DNA of 37,730 bases from CAZYPH01 sp964649095 (GCA_964649095.1 CAZYPH010000009.1:1-37730), one strand, 5' to 3'. Counted from the first letter of the stretch, positions 24,945 through 34,715 are shown. The notes: generated by a model not told the origin, from the sequence alone. A program made the numbers and translations.

Positions 24945-26534
24945 CTACTCCTCCAGTTCGAGAGTGTGTAAGAGATCCGGCCACGGTAAATTATGTAAAG
25001 TAGGATCGGCCAAGTTGGACACCCAAAGGTCGTACGTCCCCGACTTGATCCCGGCCTCTGTAGGCGCCGCTCGGTAGGCACCGGCGCGGTGCACGCCACT
25101 CGTCCACTCGCCTAACTCTAAGCGCACACGCACGCGGGCAGCCATCAAAGAACCATCCCCCATGAACAACCATTCGACAGAAACCAACGATAGCGCCCCA
25201 TCAAACGCACTCCCCGCCAAACGCCGCAGGATATTGCGAAACGCGTCACTTACATAACCGTTCAGGCCGGTAAGCCGCTCACGAGTAATACGCGAGGAAC
25301 CACCATTTGGTATCAACGTCTGCGGTGTGGGGCGACTCTGCTCAAATAGCGTTTCGTGCGCGATCAATGAAAAATCACCAACTGGGTAACGACGATCAAA
25401 ATCGGGCACTAACATCGCATACGCAGACATGCGCCGCTCTGGCTCGCCACCAGAAGTCATCCCCTCAGCAGGCACCTGAAACCACTGGCGAACAAAACCG
25501 TACCAACCCTGCGCTTCAAGGGCTGACCGCAAATTCAGGAGCGGATCTTTTTTGGGATAACTCAGCACCGGCGGCGCAGCCAACCTTGCTAAAGCACTAT
25601 TACCGCCGAAAGAACCAAGACCTCTAGCACTCCATCGTGCAACATGGCCACTGACCTGCGCCACCAGATCTAAAAATTTACCCGCCACGACATACCAATG
25701 GTCGGCTATCCAACGTTCGCGCACATAAGGATCGCGGCGAATTACAGCAAGAGCGCGGGCCGTTACATCGGGCGCATCGGTTTGCGCCTCAACCTCTAAC
25801 TGCCGCACCAAACGCAAAAATCGCTGCAGCATCCTATTCATAAAATCAGGCGGAGGGCCCACTACGGGGCTAGACTCCACCAGTTCTTTCAGCGCCAAAA
25901 TGGAGTCCAGTTGGTCGCCATAATTCTTCATCCACAGGGGCAAAAGCCAGAACCGACTTTCTGGGGCCACGTCGCGCAAGGGCAACCAACGCTTTAATAA
26001 TTGGCCCTGAAGACGCTCGCTTAAGGCCTGCGGCGTCAGATCTAAGCCATACTCTATGTACGGAAGATCGATCCGAAGAGGGGTATTGCGCTCTAAACCA
26101 GAGCGCCGATCGCTAGAAAACTCTAGTAGCGTGGCACGTAAAACAATCAGACCCGATTTAGGGTCATCTAAACGCACCAAACGCACGTAAAACACTGTGC
26201 CCGGTCGCAATTCGCCCAATGCCCATAGAGGTATGCGCTCACCAAAAGTTCTGATAAAATCATCCACTGCCGTGCACATGTAATTATCGACAACTTGCGC
26301 CGCTGGATGCGCCTCATACTCAACCACTATTTTCGGTTTATTACCTACTGCTGAAGCAACCCGGGTCACACGCAACTCCTGCGCCTGGGCTATTGGGGTT
26401 AACCAGTGGAAGGGCACTACAGACGATACCACCAAAACCACGACCGTCGGCACAAGCGCGCATACGCCTGTCCGCAAATATAAACAGAATCTATTTTGTA
26501 AATACTTTAAATTTATAAATAACGATCGTTGCAC
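24945..26534 (-). CDS. Secreted protein of unknown function
   Basis: This is a 529-residue exported protein. The GTG at 26534 is preferred because GAGG lies eight bases upstream; the frame extends to a TTG at 26579, which has no signal. The long signal peptide ends IAQAQ. The mature protein mixes beta-rich parts (RVTRVASAVGNKPKIVVEYE, TVFYVRLVRLDD) with a helical middle (LNLRSALEAQGWYGFVRQWF) and a C-terminal sheet (ARVRVRLELGEW). No catalytic motif or known domain was recognised. It is the downstream gene of a two-gene unit with the exported protein at 26593. It could be an envelope assembly or surface protein; evidence does not go further. Confidence 0.6.
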   Translation of the reverse strand: MQRSLFINLKYLQNRFCLYLRTGVCALVPTVVVLVVSSVVPFHWLTPIAQAQELRVTRVASAVGNKPKIVVEYEAHPAAQVVDNYMCTAVDDFIRTFGERIPLWALGELRPGTVFYVRLVRLDDPKSGLIVLRATLLEFSSDRRSGLERNTPLRIDLPYIEYGLDLTPQALSERLQGQLLKRWLPLRDVAPESRFWLLPLWMKNYGDQLDSILALKELVESSPVVGPPPDFMNRMLQRFLRLVRQLEVEAQTDAPDVTARALAVIRRDPYVRERWIADHWYVVAGKFLDLVAQVSGHVARWSARGLGSFGGNSALARLAAPPVLSYPKKDPLLNLRSALEAQGWYGFVRQWFQVPAEGMTSGGEPERRMSAYAMLVPDFDRRYPVGDFSLIAHETLFEQSRPTPQTLIPNGGSSRITRERLTGLNGYVSDAFRNILRRLAGSAFDGALSLVSVEWLFMGDGSLMAARVRVRLELGEWTSGVHRAGAYRAAPTEAGIKSGTYDLWVSNLADPTLHNLPWPDLLHTLELEE

Positions 26535-26592
26535 GCTATCAACCTCGAAGCCAGGAGGTTCATAGCACAAATGCCCCAAACAGGGGAACTAC

Positions 26593-27519
26593 TTACCTCC
26601 CCGGTGGGCGCCAGTTCAGAATTTGCTGCGTACGCGCCCGGTAGCGGCTTACTGCGCGAGGGTCGGCGGCCACGCGATTGATCCACTCATTTAAATTATG
26701 CGACACTTCAGACAACTTCGCGCGCGATTCGTTATTGTAGCGATCACGAAAATTGCTCGTGCGAGGGGTTTGGTAATTGCACGCGACCACTAAGTTCTTT
26801 GTGGCATTATAAGGCACCACCGACAAATAACCGTCTAACCAACGCGGTGAAAAACTAGCGTCGGTGCTACCCGCAATACTACTGTTTAAGATCAAACCCT
26901 TTTGATCACGCACATACGGCGACGGGATTTCGCTAAGACGATTATTCACCGCATACTCGCTATTCGAAAACGGCGATGGCACATGATATTCGTAGAATAC
27001 GCGGAACGGGTTTTTAGTCACTTCAAACGTACTACCATCTTCGTAACGGCTTCTACGAATGAACCCGCCCAAAAGGCCGGCATGTTCGGCGCAACTCGAA
27101 TAAACACCCATGACGAGATCGGGTGTGTGTTCCACTAACTTCCAGATATACCCCATAACGTAACCAGTATTTTGGTTGTTAAATTGCGCAACGAAGGCGC
27201 CACTTTCTAGCGCCGCCCGCTCTTGGGTATTGAGGGTATTGACGCGAATATAACGATCACAACGCAACCCTTCGCGATCGACCGCATCTAAAGTAGATAG
27301 ATTTTTTGTAATACTCGGGCGCGTCGCTGCAGCAGGAGTTACCGCGGCACCCAGCCGTCGCACCGGGGCCAACGTTCGGGTAAACTGCTCGATACTTTGG
27401 TACGTGCGCGTGTGCCCCGCCTCAGTCACAACAAAAGGCGTGGCAGAGGCCGATGTAGTGGAAACTATTAGAGCTGCCAGTGCAGCTAAATTCTTTTTAT
27501 TGATAGCATGTTTATTCAT
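26593..27519 (-). CDS. Exported protein of unknown function, possibly START/SRPBCC-like
   Basis: This 308-residue protein has a signal peptide ending SASATPF at ~27. After a variable N-terminal region, residues ~85-260 alternate short strands and loops, with NPFRVFYEYHVPSPFSNSEY and SPRWLDGYLSVVPYNATKN. This rhythm resembles START-like lipid-binding folds, but I cannot support that beyond shape. Two Cys (YSSCAEH and VVACNYQ) could bond in the periplasm. The tail is helical and ends in a basic RPPGR. It is followed 58 bp later by the next exported protein and preceded by the repeat-rich interval at 27520-27853. Confidence 0.55.
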   Translation of the reverse strand: MNKHAINKKNLAALAALIVSTTSASATPFVVTEAGHTRTYQSIEQFTRTLAPVRRLGAAVTPAAATRPSITKNLSTLDAVDREGLRCDRYIRVNTLNTQERAALESGAFVAQFNNQNTGYVMGYIWKLVEHTPDLVMGVYSSCAEHAGLLGGFIRRSRYEDGSTFEVTKNPFRVFYEYHVPSPFSNSEYAVNNRLSEIPSPYVRDQKGLILNSSIAGSTDASFSPRWLDGYLSVVPYNATKNLVVACNYQTPRTSNFRDRYNNESRAKLSEVSHNLNEWINRVAADPRAVSRYRARTQQILNWRPPGR

Positions 27520-27590
27520 GCCATCATCTTAAAAAGCCTCGAATTCAGATGCCAATACGCAGTGTGTTGTGCTGACCACCACCGCAAGGC

Positions 27591-27676
27591 AGGCCGTTGC
27601 GGGAGCAATGGGATTGCCACCGCGCGACTTGTCGCGCGGACTGTCCAATGCCCAAAGCAGATGGGCCTTTTTCCGG
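27591..27676. repeat. 86-nt hairpin repeat, copy 1
   Basis: Identical to 27759-27844 except one base (27630 G, 27798 A). It contains CCGCGCGACttGTCGCGCGG, a perfect 9-bp stem, and GCCCA/TGGGC followed by TTTTT, which looks like a terminator hairpin on plus. The similarity continues weakly through the CTAG at 27686-27689. Confidence 0.95.
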
Positions 27677-27713
27677 CTGAACCACCTAGTTGCCAGTTCC
27701 TCCGAAAAAAGGT

Positions 27714-27735
27714 CCAGATGCGCGAAGCGAGGGAG
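27714..27735 (+). repeat. 22-nt interspersed repeat core, copy 2
   Basis: Exact match to 16471-16492. It lies just inside the left 19-nt inverted repeat arm. Confidence 0.9.
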
Positions 27736-27758
27736 TATTGCGACCAAAACGGCCATGT

Positions 27759-27844
27759 AGGCCGTTGCGGGAGCAATGGGATTGCCACCGCGCGACTTAT
27801 CGCGCGGACTGTCCAATGCCCAAAGCAGATGGGCCTTTTTCCGG
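27759..27844. repeat. 86-nt hairpin repeat, copy 2
   Basis: One base different from 27591-27676, at a 168-bp offset. Here the stem reads CCGCGCGA/TCGCGCGG with a 4-nt loop. It abuts the 3' end of the large lipoprotein gene, so on the minus strand it is the first part of that mRNA's trailer. Confidence 0.95.
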
Positions 27845-27853
27845 AGGAACTGT

Positions 27854-30800
27854 CTAGCGACGGTCGCGGACACCAGTTCTTAATAGTTGCACCAACTCCC
27901 GAAACGCACGCTGCGTTTCAGCGCTGCCTAACGCACTCCAGGCTTCATAGGCCTGACGTCCCGCCGCTGTGCTTACACCGGACGACGCCACACTACCCCC
28001 TGAAGAGTTAGAAGGGCGTGCGTTCATCGCGCGTCCGATAGCCGCCCAGTGGTCTAACACATCAAACACGCGCCCCCGACGTAGTTCTTCGGCAATAAAA
28101 CGGCGCGTATACCCTGGCAATACGTCGCCCGAGCGGTTGCCGGAGCTGTCTTCTTCTGCCAGCCAATTCAAAAAACGTTCGGTGTGGCGATTGAGTGTGG
28201 TCTGCCTAAAACGCTCAAACTCGCGATCGCGCCCTAAGGCTTGGGCCACATCTAAAAAATTCGACAGTGCATGATTAGGGTCTTCAAACAACTCCGCCAC
28301 CAATGAACGCAGGTGCTGCGATCGCACGCCGCCTGTACTGGCATAGTCGGCAATAATCGGATTAAACCCTGTAAACACCGCCGTAAAATTACGATTTGGT
28401 CGTTGCACCACACTCGCTAGCGCTGTCAGCTCACGCGCCACCACAGGGTCTAACGCGGCCTCGCGAAAACGATCGACCAGGTGACGACGCAACAAACGCA
28501 ACCCATCGGTGTCACCAATGTACGGTTGCAACATCTTCACTAGATTTTGCCCCGCTGTGGTTTGGCCCTGCCGGTAGCTCTGCACAATCCACGAGTCTAA
28601 AAACCGTAAAACCGCAGCCCCACTGGCTTTTAAGACCGTCATACGGCGCAGCGGCGGTTCGGCCTGGCCCTCCAACCACACATCTGCGACGCGATCAGAA
28701 CGCGTCCAATCAAACACGCGGTCGATCAACAAATTCAACGTGGCAAATCGATCGCCAAACGAAAGCTGATTCACACGGCTGCGCCATTGGGCGAAGTCAT
28801 GGGTGACAGTGGGGGGCGTATAACTACCTGGCAATGCAATTGCACCCCCCAGAGCGCCTGCCTGTAACCGGTCACCATAATCTTCTCGTAGAAGCGCACT
28901 GAGGGTTCTGATGGTATCCGGGTTTACATCAGGCGCCCCTCCACCCTGAGCACGACGTTCTGTAAGAGCCGCCGTCGTTAAAAAACTCAGTATAGAACCA
29001 ACGTCCACAGCCTGAGGTCGATCGCGTGAGCCCTCCGTTAAATTGACGCCAATCATACGCGTCAATCCAAACCGCACCATGGAACCAATAAACGCCAGCG
29101 AGTTTTTCTGTCGATTGTACTCGTGGCGGTCAGCTACGGGCGTTCCACCCAAGACGGCTCGGAATAGATCACGCAACACATGCAAGTCGGTTATCTGGAC
29201 GTTCCGCCCTGCCACCCGATCATACAAAGTGTGTTGGTTCGCCAATAGCGACGGAAATAGTGGATAAATATTGCGCAGATTAAACATACGACGCTTTAAT
29301 TCCGGTTGTGTGAGCACGCGGGCCAATAAACGCCCTGTTCCTAACAAAGCATCCGCCGGAGGAAAACACATCACATAGTACTTCGTAAGATTGCTATTAA
29401 TCCCCTCAACCCAGGCCCGCACATCATGCCCTGGCCGATCGTCAGATTCCGCCAACTGAGTAAGGTACCTAATCGAAAAGATATCGCGCGGATTTTCTCC
29501 ACTTATCAGTTCAGTGATCGGTGCATTTTGCCCAATTTCCATCAAAGAAAAATCCGCATCAATCACCACCAACTCTAAAAGATCTAACAAACTCACCAAA
29601 CGCACGGTAGGGCGGTGGGTGCCGGGATACGTACCCGGATAATAATACGGCATCACCCTAACATCCTGAGCCAAGCGCACGAACCACTGGGCTAACCACT
29701 CGGGCGTGTACGGGTGGTGGTCTAATGTTTTGAAAAAACCTAAGGTCGATTCTAAAACACCCGGAAAATTCGTAACCAAATTATCAATCATCGGCCGCAA
29801 CGCGGTTTTAAATTCCTGCGCATTCGCATACTGCGTGCGCGGCACACCGTTTTGCAGCTGCTGCCAATAGTCGCGCTCGACTTCGCCAAGGCGGCGATTC
29901 AGAATCACAGGATCAGTAATACCCTCGTGGTCGCGCAACGCCAAAGCGAGGCGCCGCATGGTGTCCTCACTCATACGCGGCCGCATCGATTCACGCGGTC
30001 GCAAACTTTGTGCGTTACGATCACTTTCGTTTTTCGCCTGGCGCAACAACTGCGCCAATCGCGGAAACGCACCATTCTCAACAATGCGCGCCCCCGCTTC
30101 GAAATGCGGCGCCCACTCGGCACGGCGCTCAGCGCCCGCACGGTGCCTTACCGGACTTTCAACAACAGCCTGTGAAAGCTCAAACAAACTCTGACCAAAC
30201 GACCGACGTGCGTTATCCGTCGCGTATTCTCTGCGAAATAAAAAATCTAAAAGCGGCGTGCTATCCCGCAACGCATCGCCCGTGTCGCGGGCCAAAATAA
30301 TATCCGACGCTTCGTCTAACAGGCGCCTACGGCTAACACCGGGACTACTCGAACCACTAAAAAAATCCTGCGCGCGCGCCAAACCATACTGCAGCATATT
30401 CAACGTACGGCCACGCGACGAATCGCGCACCATCACGGTGCTATTGGAATCCGACGACTGCCCCCAACGGCGCAACAGAGGCTCTAAACCTGAAAAATCA
30501 GCATCCCCCGCACTACACGCAGCGATGTTTTGTAGTTCGGTATTCCAACGCCGCTGACCGTCGTTATTCGAAGGCACTGCAAAAAAGTCAAAACCCACAT
30601 CCATACTCTGACAAGCCGCAACAGCAGCGCTACTGCGCGTCCAGCGTGGGGTCACATTACCTGCCCGCTGCTGATAATTCGTCTGCACCACGTTGCTAGC
30701 CACAGGTACCGCGCGAAGCGGTGTCAACACTGGCGCCGAAAGCGCCAACTGCTGGGTTGCCCCACGCAGCACTTGAAAGTACCCACGAATCAACTCTTGC

Positions 30801-32773
30801 AAACGCCCTTCACGCGCCAAACGAGCAGTCAAACGCAAGGCATCGTTAAAACTATTTTTTCGTGGCAACACCGCGAGCGTCGAAAAAAAGGTCTGCTGAC
30901 GTGGCGCCTGACGTAACAAATCGACCAAAAAATCTACCACGGGATGGGTGTCGTTAAAAAAGACCGCTTCACGCAAGGTCTCTAAAACAACATCGGCATT
31001 GGGCACGGTAGTTTCAGCCAATCGACCAAACACTACCACTTCACGCAGGAACCGCGCCAACACACTCGCATCCACGCGCGATAGTGCATTTAAAAGCACT
31101 CCATGAATCGAATCGCCCTGCAACGAGGTTCTACGCTCTAATAGAATCTCAGCCCATCCCCGCACACGCGCGCGGTTATTGTTCGAATCTAAAATATCTA
31201 AACTCGACGACAAAACCGTACGATTCGCTTCAAACCCAACACCCAACAACGCCGCCATGTGCGTGCGCAGATTTACGGCAGAACGATCGCCCAAGGTCGA
31301 TAACATCAGATTTTGTAAACGTGTCGAACGTGTACGTTGATCGACACCACGCGCCGCCTTCGTCAACTGCCCTACCGTCACCAAATGCCGCCCACGCGGG
31401 TCGGTCGCACTATTGAGCGTACCTAAGACGGCAAGATCGCGACTCACGCTACTCGGCAAATCACACGCGCTCGACGCTAACCGTAGCCGCATTAAATTTG
31501 TTGTCGAAAGAAACTGCGGCAAATCTGCATCGGCGACCGGCGCCATCGAATCAAATAGATACAACGCCGCATTGGGGATTTCTTTAGTAGCGTCCAAACA
31601 CATGAGCGGTTGGTTTAAACTTGCGAACAGGCTCGCCAATCGCTGGAAGCCCGCCTCAGGCTCTTCTGACATCACAAACGAAAAGAGCTGTTCCAACGCT
31701 AACACCTGAGCCGATCTTACGGCCTCAGACACGGGCGTTGTTAAGCGCGCCCCGGCCGCTCCAGTACGCGATCGATTGCTCGCCGCAAACGACGCACCTA
31801 AATAATAACGATCTAAAAACTCAAAAAACTCACCCGACCGCACACCCTGCAAAAGCTGCTCAGAAAGCTGCGACCCACTCTGGCGAAGTTTACTCAGTAT
31901 GTAATGCGCAACCCCCTGCGAGACCAATTCTTGCGTCCACACACCAGACGGGCTGACTTGTTTTAACGACCGCACCAATCGCTGCGTGGACGGCATTTGA
32001 TAGGTCGAAATGGCGGTCTTTAAGGCCACATCGATCGACGCGTACACTGGCGCACGAGATAGTGCGACATTCGTATCCGCACCAGCGTCCGCAACACGAG
32101 ACTCAGGACGAGGATTGTTATTACGTCGCCCACGCCTAGAGCTCACAGACGGACGCGCGGTTGTAACCGACGCGGCTTCTGGAAAGGCTTCTAACGACAG
32201 CAAACGCACCGCTTCGAGTAGCTTACTATCAACAGCACCACCGACAGTGACCAACTGGCCCATCAAATCCAGCGCCGACTGCACCATCGACGCTTGGTCT
32301 AGAATTTTAGCCTGCTGATTCGACACCCGAGCAAACAACCCCGACTGCACACTTTGGGTGAACGACTGGTCGAGCCGCACAAAACGCTCTTGGTTACGAA
32401 TGATGCCGTTATTGAGCACCTCTAAAATACTCTGCAACTCGGCATCAGACAGTTCGCTCACCAGACGCTCGTACGCCGCAATCGAACCGTTGCCATTGAG
32501 ACACCGCAAAATACCGCGAAACGCCGGCACTGTGAAAGCGGATGACGACAAATCGATGCCGAAACAATCACCATTGATGTCTGTAATCGCTACCGATTGC
32601 GGACCCGACGTACGCAAATCATCTTTGTTGTTCTGGCCGGGCAATACCGACGACGAACAGCCTGATAAACTACCCGTAAGCACCGCGACTGCTACGATCA
32701 AAGCACTAGAGACCGGTCTAGGAACAATACGCGACATACGCGACCAATTTTTTTTATAAAATTTTCTCAACAT
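27854..32773 (-). CDS. Very large lipoprotein of unknown function
   Basis: This 1639-residue protein has a signal sequence ending GSLSGC (anchor Cys at residue 39, or 27 if translation starts at the Met at 32737). After an acidic/Ser-rich linker the chain is almost entirely helical. Long Leu/Ala/Arg stretches of 30-40 residues recur (for example LLRQAPRQQTFFSTLAVLPR, LMRLRLASSACDLPSSVSRD), suggesting an alpha-solenoid or rod. No enzyme motif was found. Such a size for a lipid-anchored protein points to a surface or periplasmic scaffold, perhaps for envelope transport or cell contact, but this is inference. The upstream 9-bp inverted repeat (32793-32819) may regulate it, and the repeat-rich trailer follows its stop. 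Confidence 0.7.
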   Translation of the reverse strand: MLRKFYKKNWSRMSRIVPRPVSSALIVAVAVLTGSLSGCSSSVLPGQNNKDDLRTSGPQSVAITDINGDCFGIDLSSSAFTVPAFRGILRCLNGNGSIAAYERLVSELSDAELQSILEVLNNGIIRNQERFVRLDQSFTQSVQSGLFARVSNQQAKILDQASMVQSALDLMGQLVTVGGAVDSKLLEAVRLLSLEAFPEAASVTTARPSVSSRRGRRNNNPRPESRVADAGADTNVALSRAPVYASIDVALKTAISTYQMPSTQRLVRSLKQVSPSGVWTQELVSQGVAHYILSKLRQSGSQLSEQLLQGVRSGEFFEFLDRYYLGASFAASNRSRTGAAGARLTTPVSEAVRSAQVLALEQLFSFVMSEEPEAGFQRLASLFASLNQPLMCLDATKEIPNAALYLFDSMAPVADADLPQFLSTTNLMRLRLASSACDLPSSVSRDLAVLGTLNSATDPRGRHLVTVGQLTKAARGVDQRTRSTRLQNLMLSTLGDRSAVNLRTHMAALLGVGFEANRTVLSSSLDILDSNNNRARVRGWAEILLERRTSLQGDSIHGVLLNALSRVDASVLARFLREVVVFGRLAETTVPNADVVLETLREAVFFNDTHPVVDFLVDLLRQAPRQQTFFSTLAVLPRKNSFNDALRLTARLAREGRLQELIRGYFQVLRGATQQLALSAPVLTPLRAVPVASNVVQTNYQQRAGNVTPRWTRSSAAVAACQSMDVGFDFFAVPSNNDGQRRWNTELQNIAACSAGDADFSGLEPLLRRWGQSSDSNSTVMVRDSSRGRTLNMLQYGLARAQDFFSGSSSPGVSRRRLLDEASDIILARDTGDALRDSTPLLDFLFRREYATDNARRSFGQSLFELSQAVVESPVRHRAGAERRAEWAPHFEAGARIVENGAFPRLAQLLRQAKNESDRNAQSLRPRESMRPRMSEDTMRRLALALRDHEGITDPVILNRRLGEVERDYWQQLQNGVPRTQYANAQEFKTALRPMIDNLVTNFPGVLESTLGFFKTLDHHPYTPEWLAQWFVRLAQDVRVMPYYYPGTYPGTHRPTVRLVSLLDLLELVVIDADFSLMEIGQNAPITELISGENPRDIFSIRYLTQLAESDDRPGHDVRAWVEGINSNLTKYYVMCFPPADALLGTGRLLARVLTQPELKRRMFNLRNIYPLFPSLLANQHTLYDRVAGRNVQITDLHVLRDLFRAVLGGTPVADRHEYNRQKNSLAFIGSMVRFGLTRMIGVNLTEGSRDRPQAVDVGSILSFLTTAALTERRAQGGGAPDVNPDTIRTLSALLREDYGDRLQAGALGGAIALPGSYTPPTVTHDFAQWRSRVNQLSFGDRFATLNLLIDRVFDWTRSDRVADVWLEGQAEPPLRRMTVLKASGAAVLRFLDSWIVQSYRQGQTTAGQNLVKMLQPYIGDTDGLRLLRRHLVDRFREAALDPVVARELTALASVVQRPNRNFTAVFTGFNPIIADYASTGGVRSQHLRSLVAELFEDPNHALSNFLDVAQALGRDREFERFRQTTLNRHTERFLNWLAEEDSSGNRSGDVLPGYTRRFIAEELRRGRVFDVLDHWAAIGRAMNARPSNSSGGSVASSGVSTAAGRQAYEAWSALGSAETQRAFRELVQLLRTGVRDRR

Positions 32774-32792
32774 GAACTATTTACGGTGAGTC

Positions 32793-32819
32793 TTAAAACA
32801 GATTCTCAGACTGTTTTAA
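32793..32819. promoter_or_regulatory. 9-bp inverted repeat upstream of the large lipoprotein gene
   Basis: TTAAAACAG (32793-32801) and CTGTTTTAA (32811-32819) lie about 20 bp upstream of the start at 32773, in the 248-bp divergent region to the gene at 33022. An operator or a leader hairpin is possible. The rest of the region is AT-rich with no clear -10/-35 pair. Confidence 0.4.
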
Positions 32820-33021
32820 ACTACCCACCACCTCCATATTATTTTCTCAGAACGCCACCACAGAAACTAGCCCCACAAAGGCTTTCTGGTCAATTGGCGA
32901 AACCTGGTACGCACCAATTTAAGGCGTTGATTTTATTATCAATAATTTCGACAAAGAAATTCTTTTTAGGAATCATTTTACACAGTTAAAAAATTCTATT
33001 TACTGTCATACTTTTAGTCAC

Positions 33022-33990
33022 ATGAGCGACAACACCAACCCAACATTCCCCCGCCAAGCCACAAGCGCCTTAAACCGTCCGAGTGTCTTAGATGGCTTTC
33101 TCTTGTATTTAGAAACTCTAGCCTTCGTATTTGAAAAGCGGCTGCTCTGGACGCTCATCAAACTGCAGTTAAAATTCTATGCGTGGATACTTTTGATTCT
33201 CGGATTGTATGTCTTTATCGTCGGCTATTTTTATCAGTCGAGTTACGATATGCCGCGCTGGGTTTCTAAACTTTGTCATGCGGGTGACATGGCCCCCAAC
33301 AACGCTCCAAGTGCCCTTGTCGACGCGATGGCGAAGTGGCTACCGCTAGAAACGGCTGTAACCACCTGCAACACTCTACAAAATGGCCTCAACGCCCTCA
33401 TGGGTTCTTTGGCGTTTTTTGGGGTAGCATTCATTTTTGGTCTGATACTCTACGCAGCCGTCGTAGGCTGGTTAGAAGATACGTTGTCGCAAAAAGTGAT
33501 TGTGCTGACGCGTGAAGCGCATGGGGTGCGCGACACTATGCATTCACAAACCGCACCCACGCCACCAACAACATTAGACCATGCTCGCAACTTCATTTTC
33601 GAAGTTTTACGCGACAGCTTGACCACCGTGACGCTGATGGGGGTTTGGTTGCCGCTAGTGATTACCGGTTTTGTGCTGCCGTTTTTACTGCCACTCACAT
33701 CGACCGCGCAGACGCTCTTATTCCACACGTTGTTTGTGCTGCGAGCCGTCAGTTTTTTTATCCCAACGGCGCCGGAGGCGATTAGTCTCGACCGCTCGTT
33801 CACGACGCCTGCAACTTACTCGGTAGTCGCACGCCTTCAACTTTGGTTCACCGCCTGCCGACAAAAACTAGGCCTGGCCTTGGGCCTAGGTTTGGCACTA
33901 GTCATCAGCTTGCTTTTGATTTTCCCGATTTTTTTCATGCATAGTCTGACGATAGTCGCCCTGACACGGCATCGGTTAAAATTTCAATAA
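33022..33990 (+). CDS. Multipass inner-membrane protein, possibly EI24/CysZ-like
   Basis: This 322-residue protein has a soluble N-terminal ~45 residues and then about five hydrophobic helices (residues ~53-70, 130-152, 205-225, 230-250, 285-312). Helix 2 is followed by a basic loop. The spacing and the FFxP-type helix ends resemble the EI24/CysZ-like membrane family seen in envelope gene neighbourhoods, but no diagnostic motif was found. The ATG at 33022 is the first after an AT-rich promoter region. Its end overlaps the DUF218 gene, on the other strand, by 7 bp. Confidence 0.55.
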   Translation: MSDNTNPTFPRQATSALNRPSVLDGFLLYLETLAFVFEKRLLWTLIKLQLKFYAWILLILGLYVFIVGYFYQSSYDMPRWVSKLCHAGDMAPNNAPSALVDAMAKWLPLETAVTTCNTLQNGLNALMGSLAFFGVAFIFGLILYAAVVGWLEDTLSQKVIVLTREAHGVRDTMHSQTAPTPPTTLDHARNFIFEVLRDSLTTVTLMGVWLPLVITGFVLPFLLPLTSTAQTLLFHTLFVLRAVSFFIPTAPEAISLDRSFTTPATYSVVARLQLWFTACRQKLGLALGLGLALVISLLLIFPIFFMHSLTIVALTRHRLKFQ

Positions 33991-34622
33991 TGCAGCCTGA
34001 AATACGCGTAAAAGAATTTTAAAAATTCCATTACGGTCACTTCAATACCCCAGAGCGACGTCCACCAGGAGTCGGGCTCAAAAGGGTTACGATTTTCCCA
34101 CACAAAATCGATGGTGTATTGAGGGCCCAAAATCTTGCTAAAAATATAGGCCGCGCGCCTCGCATGGTACGAGCTTGTGACCACGAGTACCGACTTGAGA
34201 TTATTCTTTTTTAAGAACCCCAATACTTGCTCAGCATTTTGAATGGTATTCGTCGAGATGTGGTCTAAAATCACCCGAGAACGGTTGATCGGCTGCGTCC
34301 ACTTGGCCTCGCGTAAGACCTCATCAATCGTCACCTGGTTGTCGATTCCAGAAAGATACAGCAGTGGCGCATGGTTCGACTCGAACAATTCTAAGGCCAT
34401 ACGAATGCGCCCGCGTCCACCGGTTAGGCACACAATGACGTCGCGGTTTTGGCCGCTGGCGTCGTCGGAGTTGGATCGTTGATGCAGCTGCGCTTTGAGC
34501 GGTAACTCCGAATAGACAATCGAGGCGGACCATAAAACACCACCAGCCACCACGCCCAACGTTGTTAAAACCCCTAACAGATAGCCCCAATACCATGACT
34601 TTGGGCGTTTTTTTAACCTCAA
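33984..34622 (-). CDS. DUF218 / YdcF-ElyC-type envelope protein
   Basis: This 212-residue protein has one N-terminal membrane helix (WYWGYLLGVLTTLGVVAGGV) and then the DUF218 domain: DVIVCLTGGRGRIRMALELF, a later TNTIQNAEQVLGFL and VLVVTSSYHARRA, the motifs shared by YdcF, ElyC and SanA. These act in envelope integrity and peptidoglycan or lipid-carrier processes; the biochemical step is debated. The TTG at 34622 is preferred over one at 34658: GGGGAGG lies seven bases before it, and the longer version would translate that site as a Gly run. The gene ends 7 bp inside the 3' end of the convergent membrane gene. Confidence 0.8.
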   Translation of the reverse strand: MRLKKRPKSWYWGYLLGVLTTLGVVAGGVLWSASIVYSELPLKAQLHQRSNSDDASGQNRDVIVCLTGGRGRIRMALELFESNHAPLLYLSGIDNQVTIDEVLREAKWTQPINRSRVILDHISTNTIQNAEQVLGFLKKNNLKSVLVVTSSYHARRAAYIFSKILGPQYTIDFVWENRNPFEPDSWWTSLWGIEVTVMEFLKFFYAYFRLHY

Positions 34623-34715
34623 CGTACGGCCTCCCCCGCCTAAATATTTTATTGTCAAACACCCTGATTTTCAGTAGCTTGCAGAGCTAACAAAAGTTTA
34701 ATCGAAAGGGTTTTT

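Larger units (their letters stand above)
27694..27852. repeat. Interval bounded by 19-nt inverted repeats
   Basis: CAGTTCCTCCGAAAAAAGG at 27694-27712 is the complement, with one mismatch, of 27834-27852. The 121-bp between contains the 22-nt core shared with 16471-16492 and most of the second hairpin copy. The right end touches the stop codon of the 1639-residue lipoprotein gene. The shape is that of a small non-autonomous element or a repeated 3'-UTR. Confidence 0.7.

Noticed and set aside
27508..28011. Frames on both strands with a repeated peptide in the 27.5-27.9 kb interval
   Set aside because: The repeated peptide is only the translation of the 86-nt repeat in several frames. Each frame is broken by the repeat's own layout, and none has a start with a ribosome-binding site.
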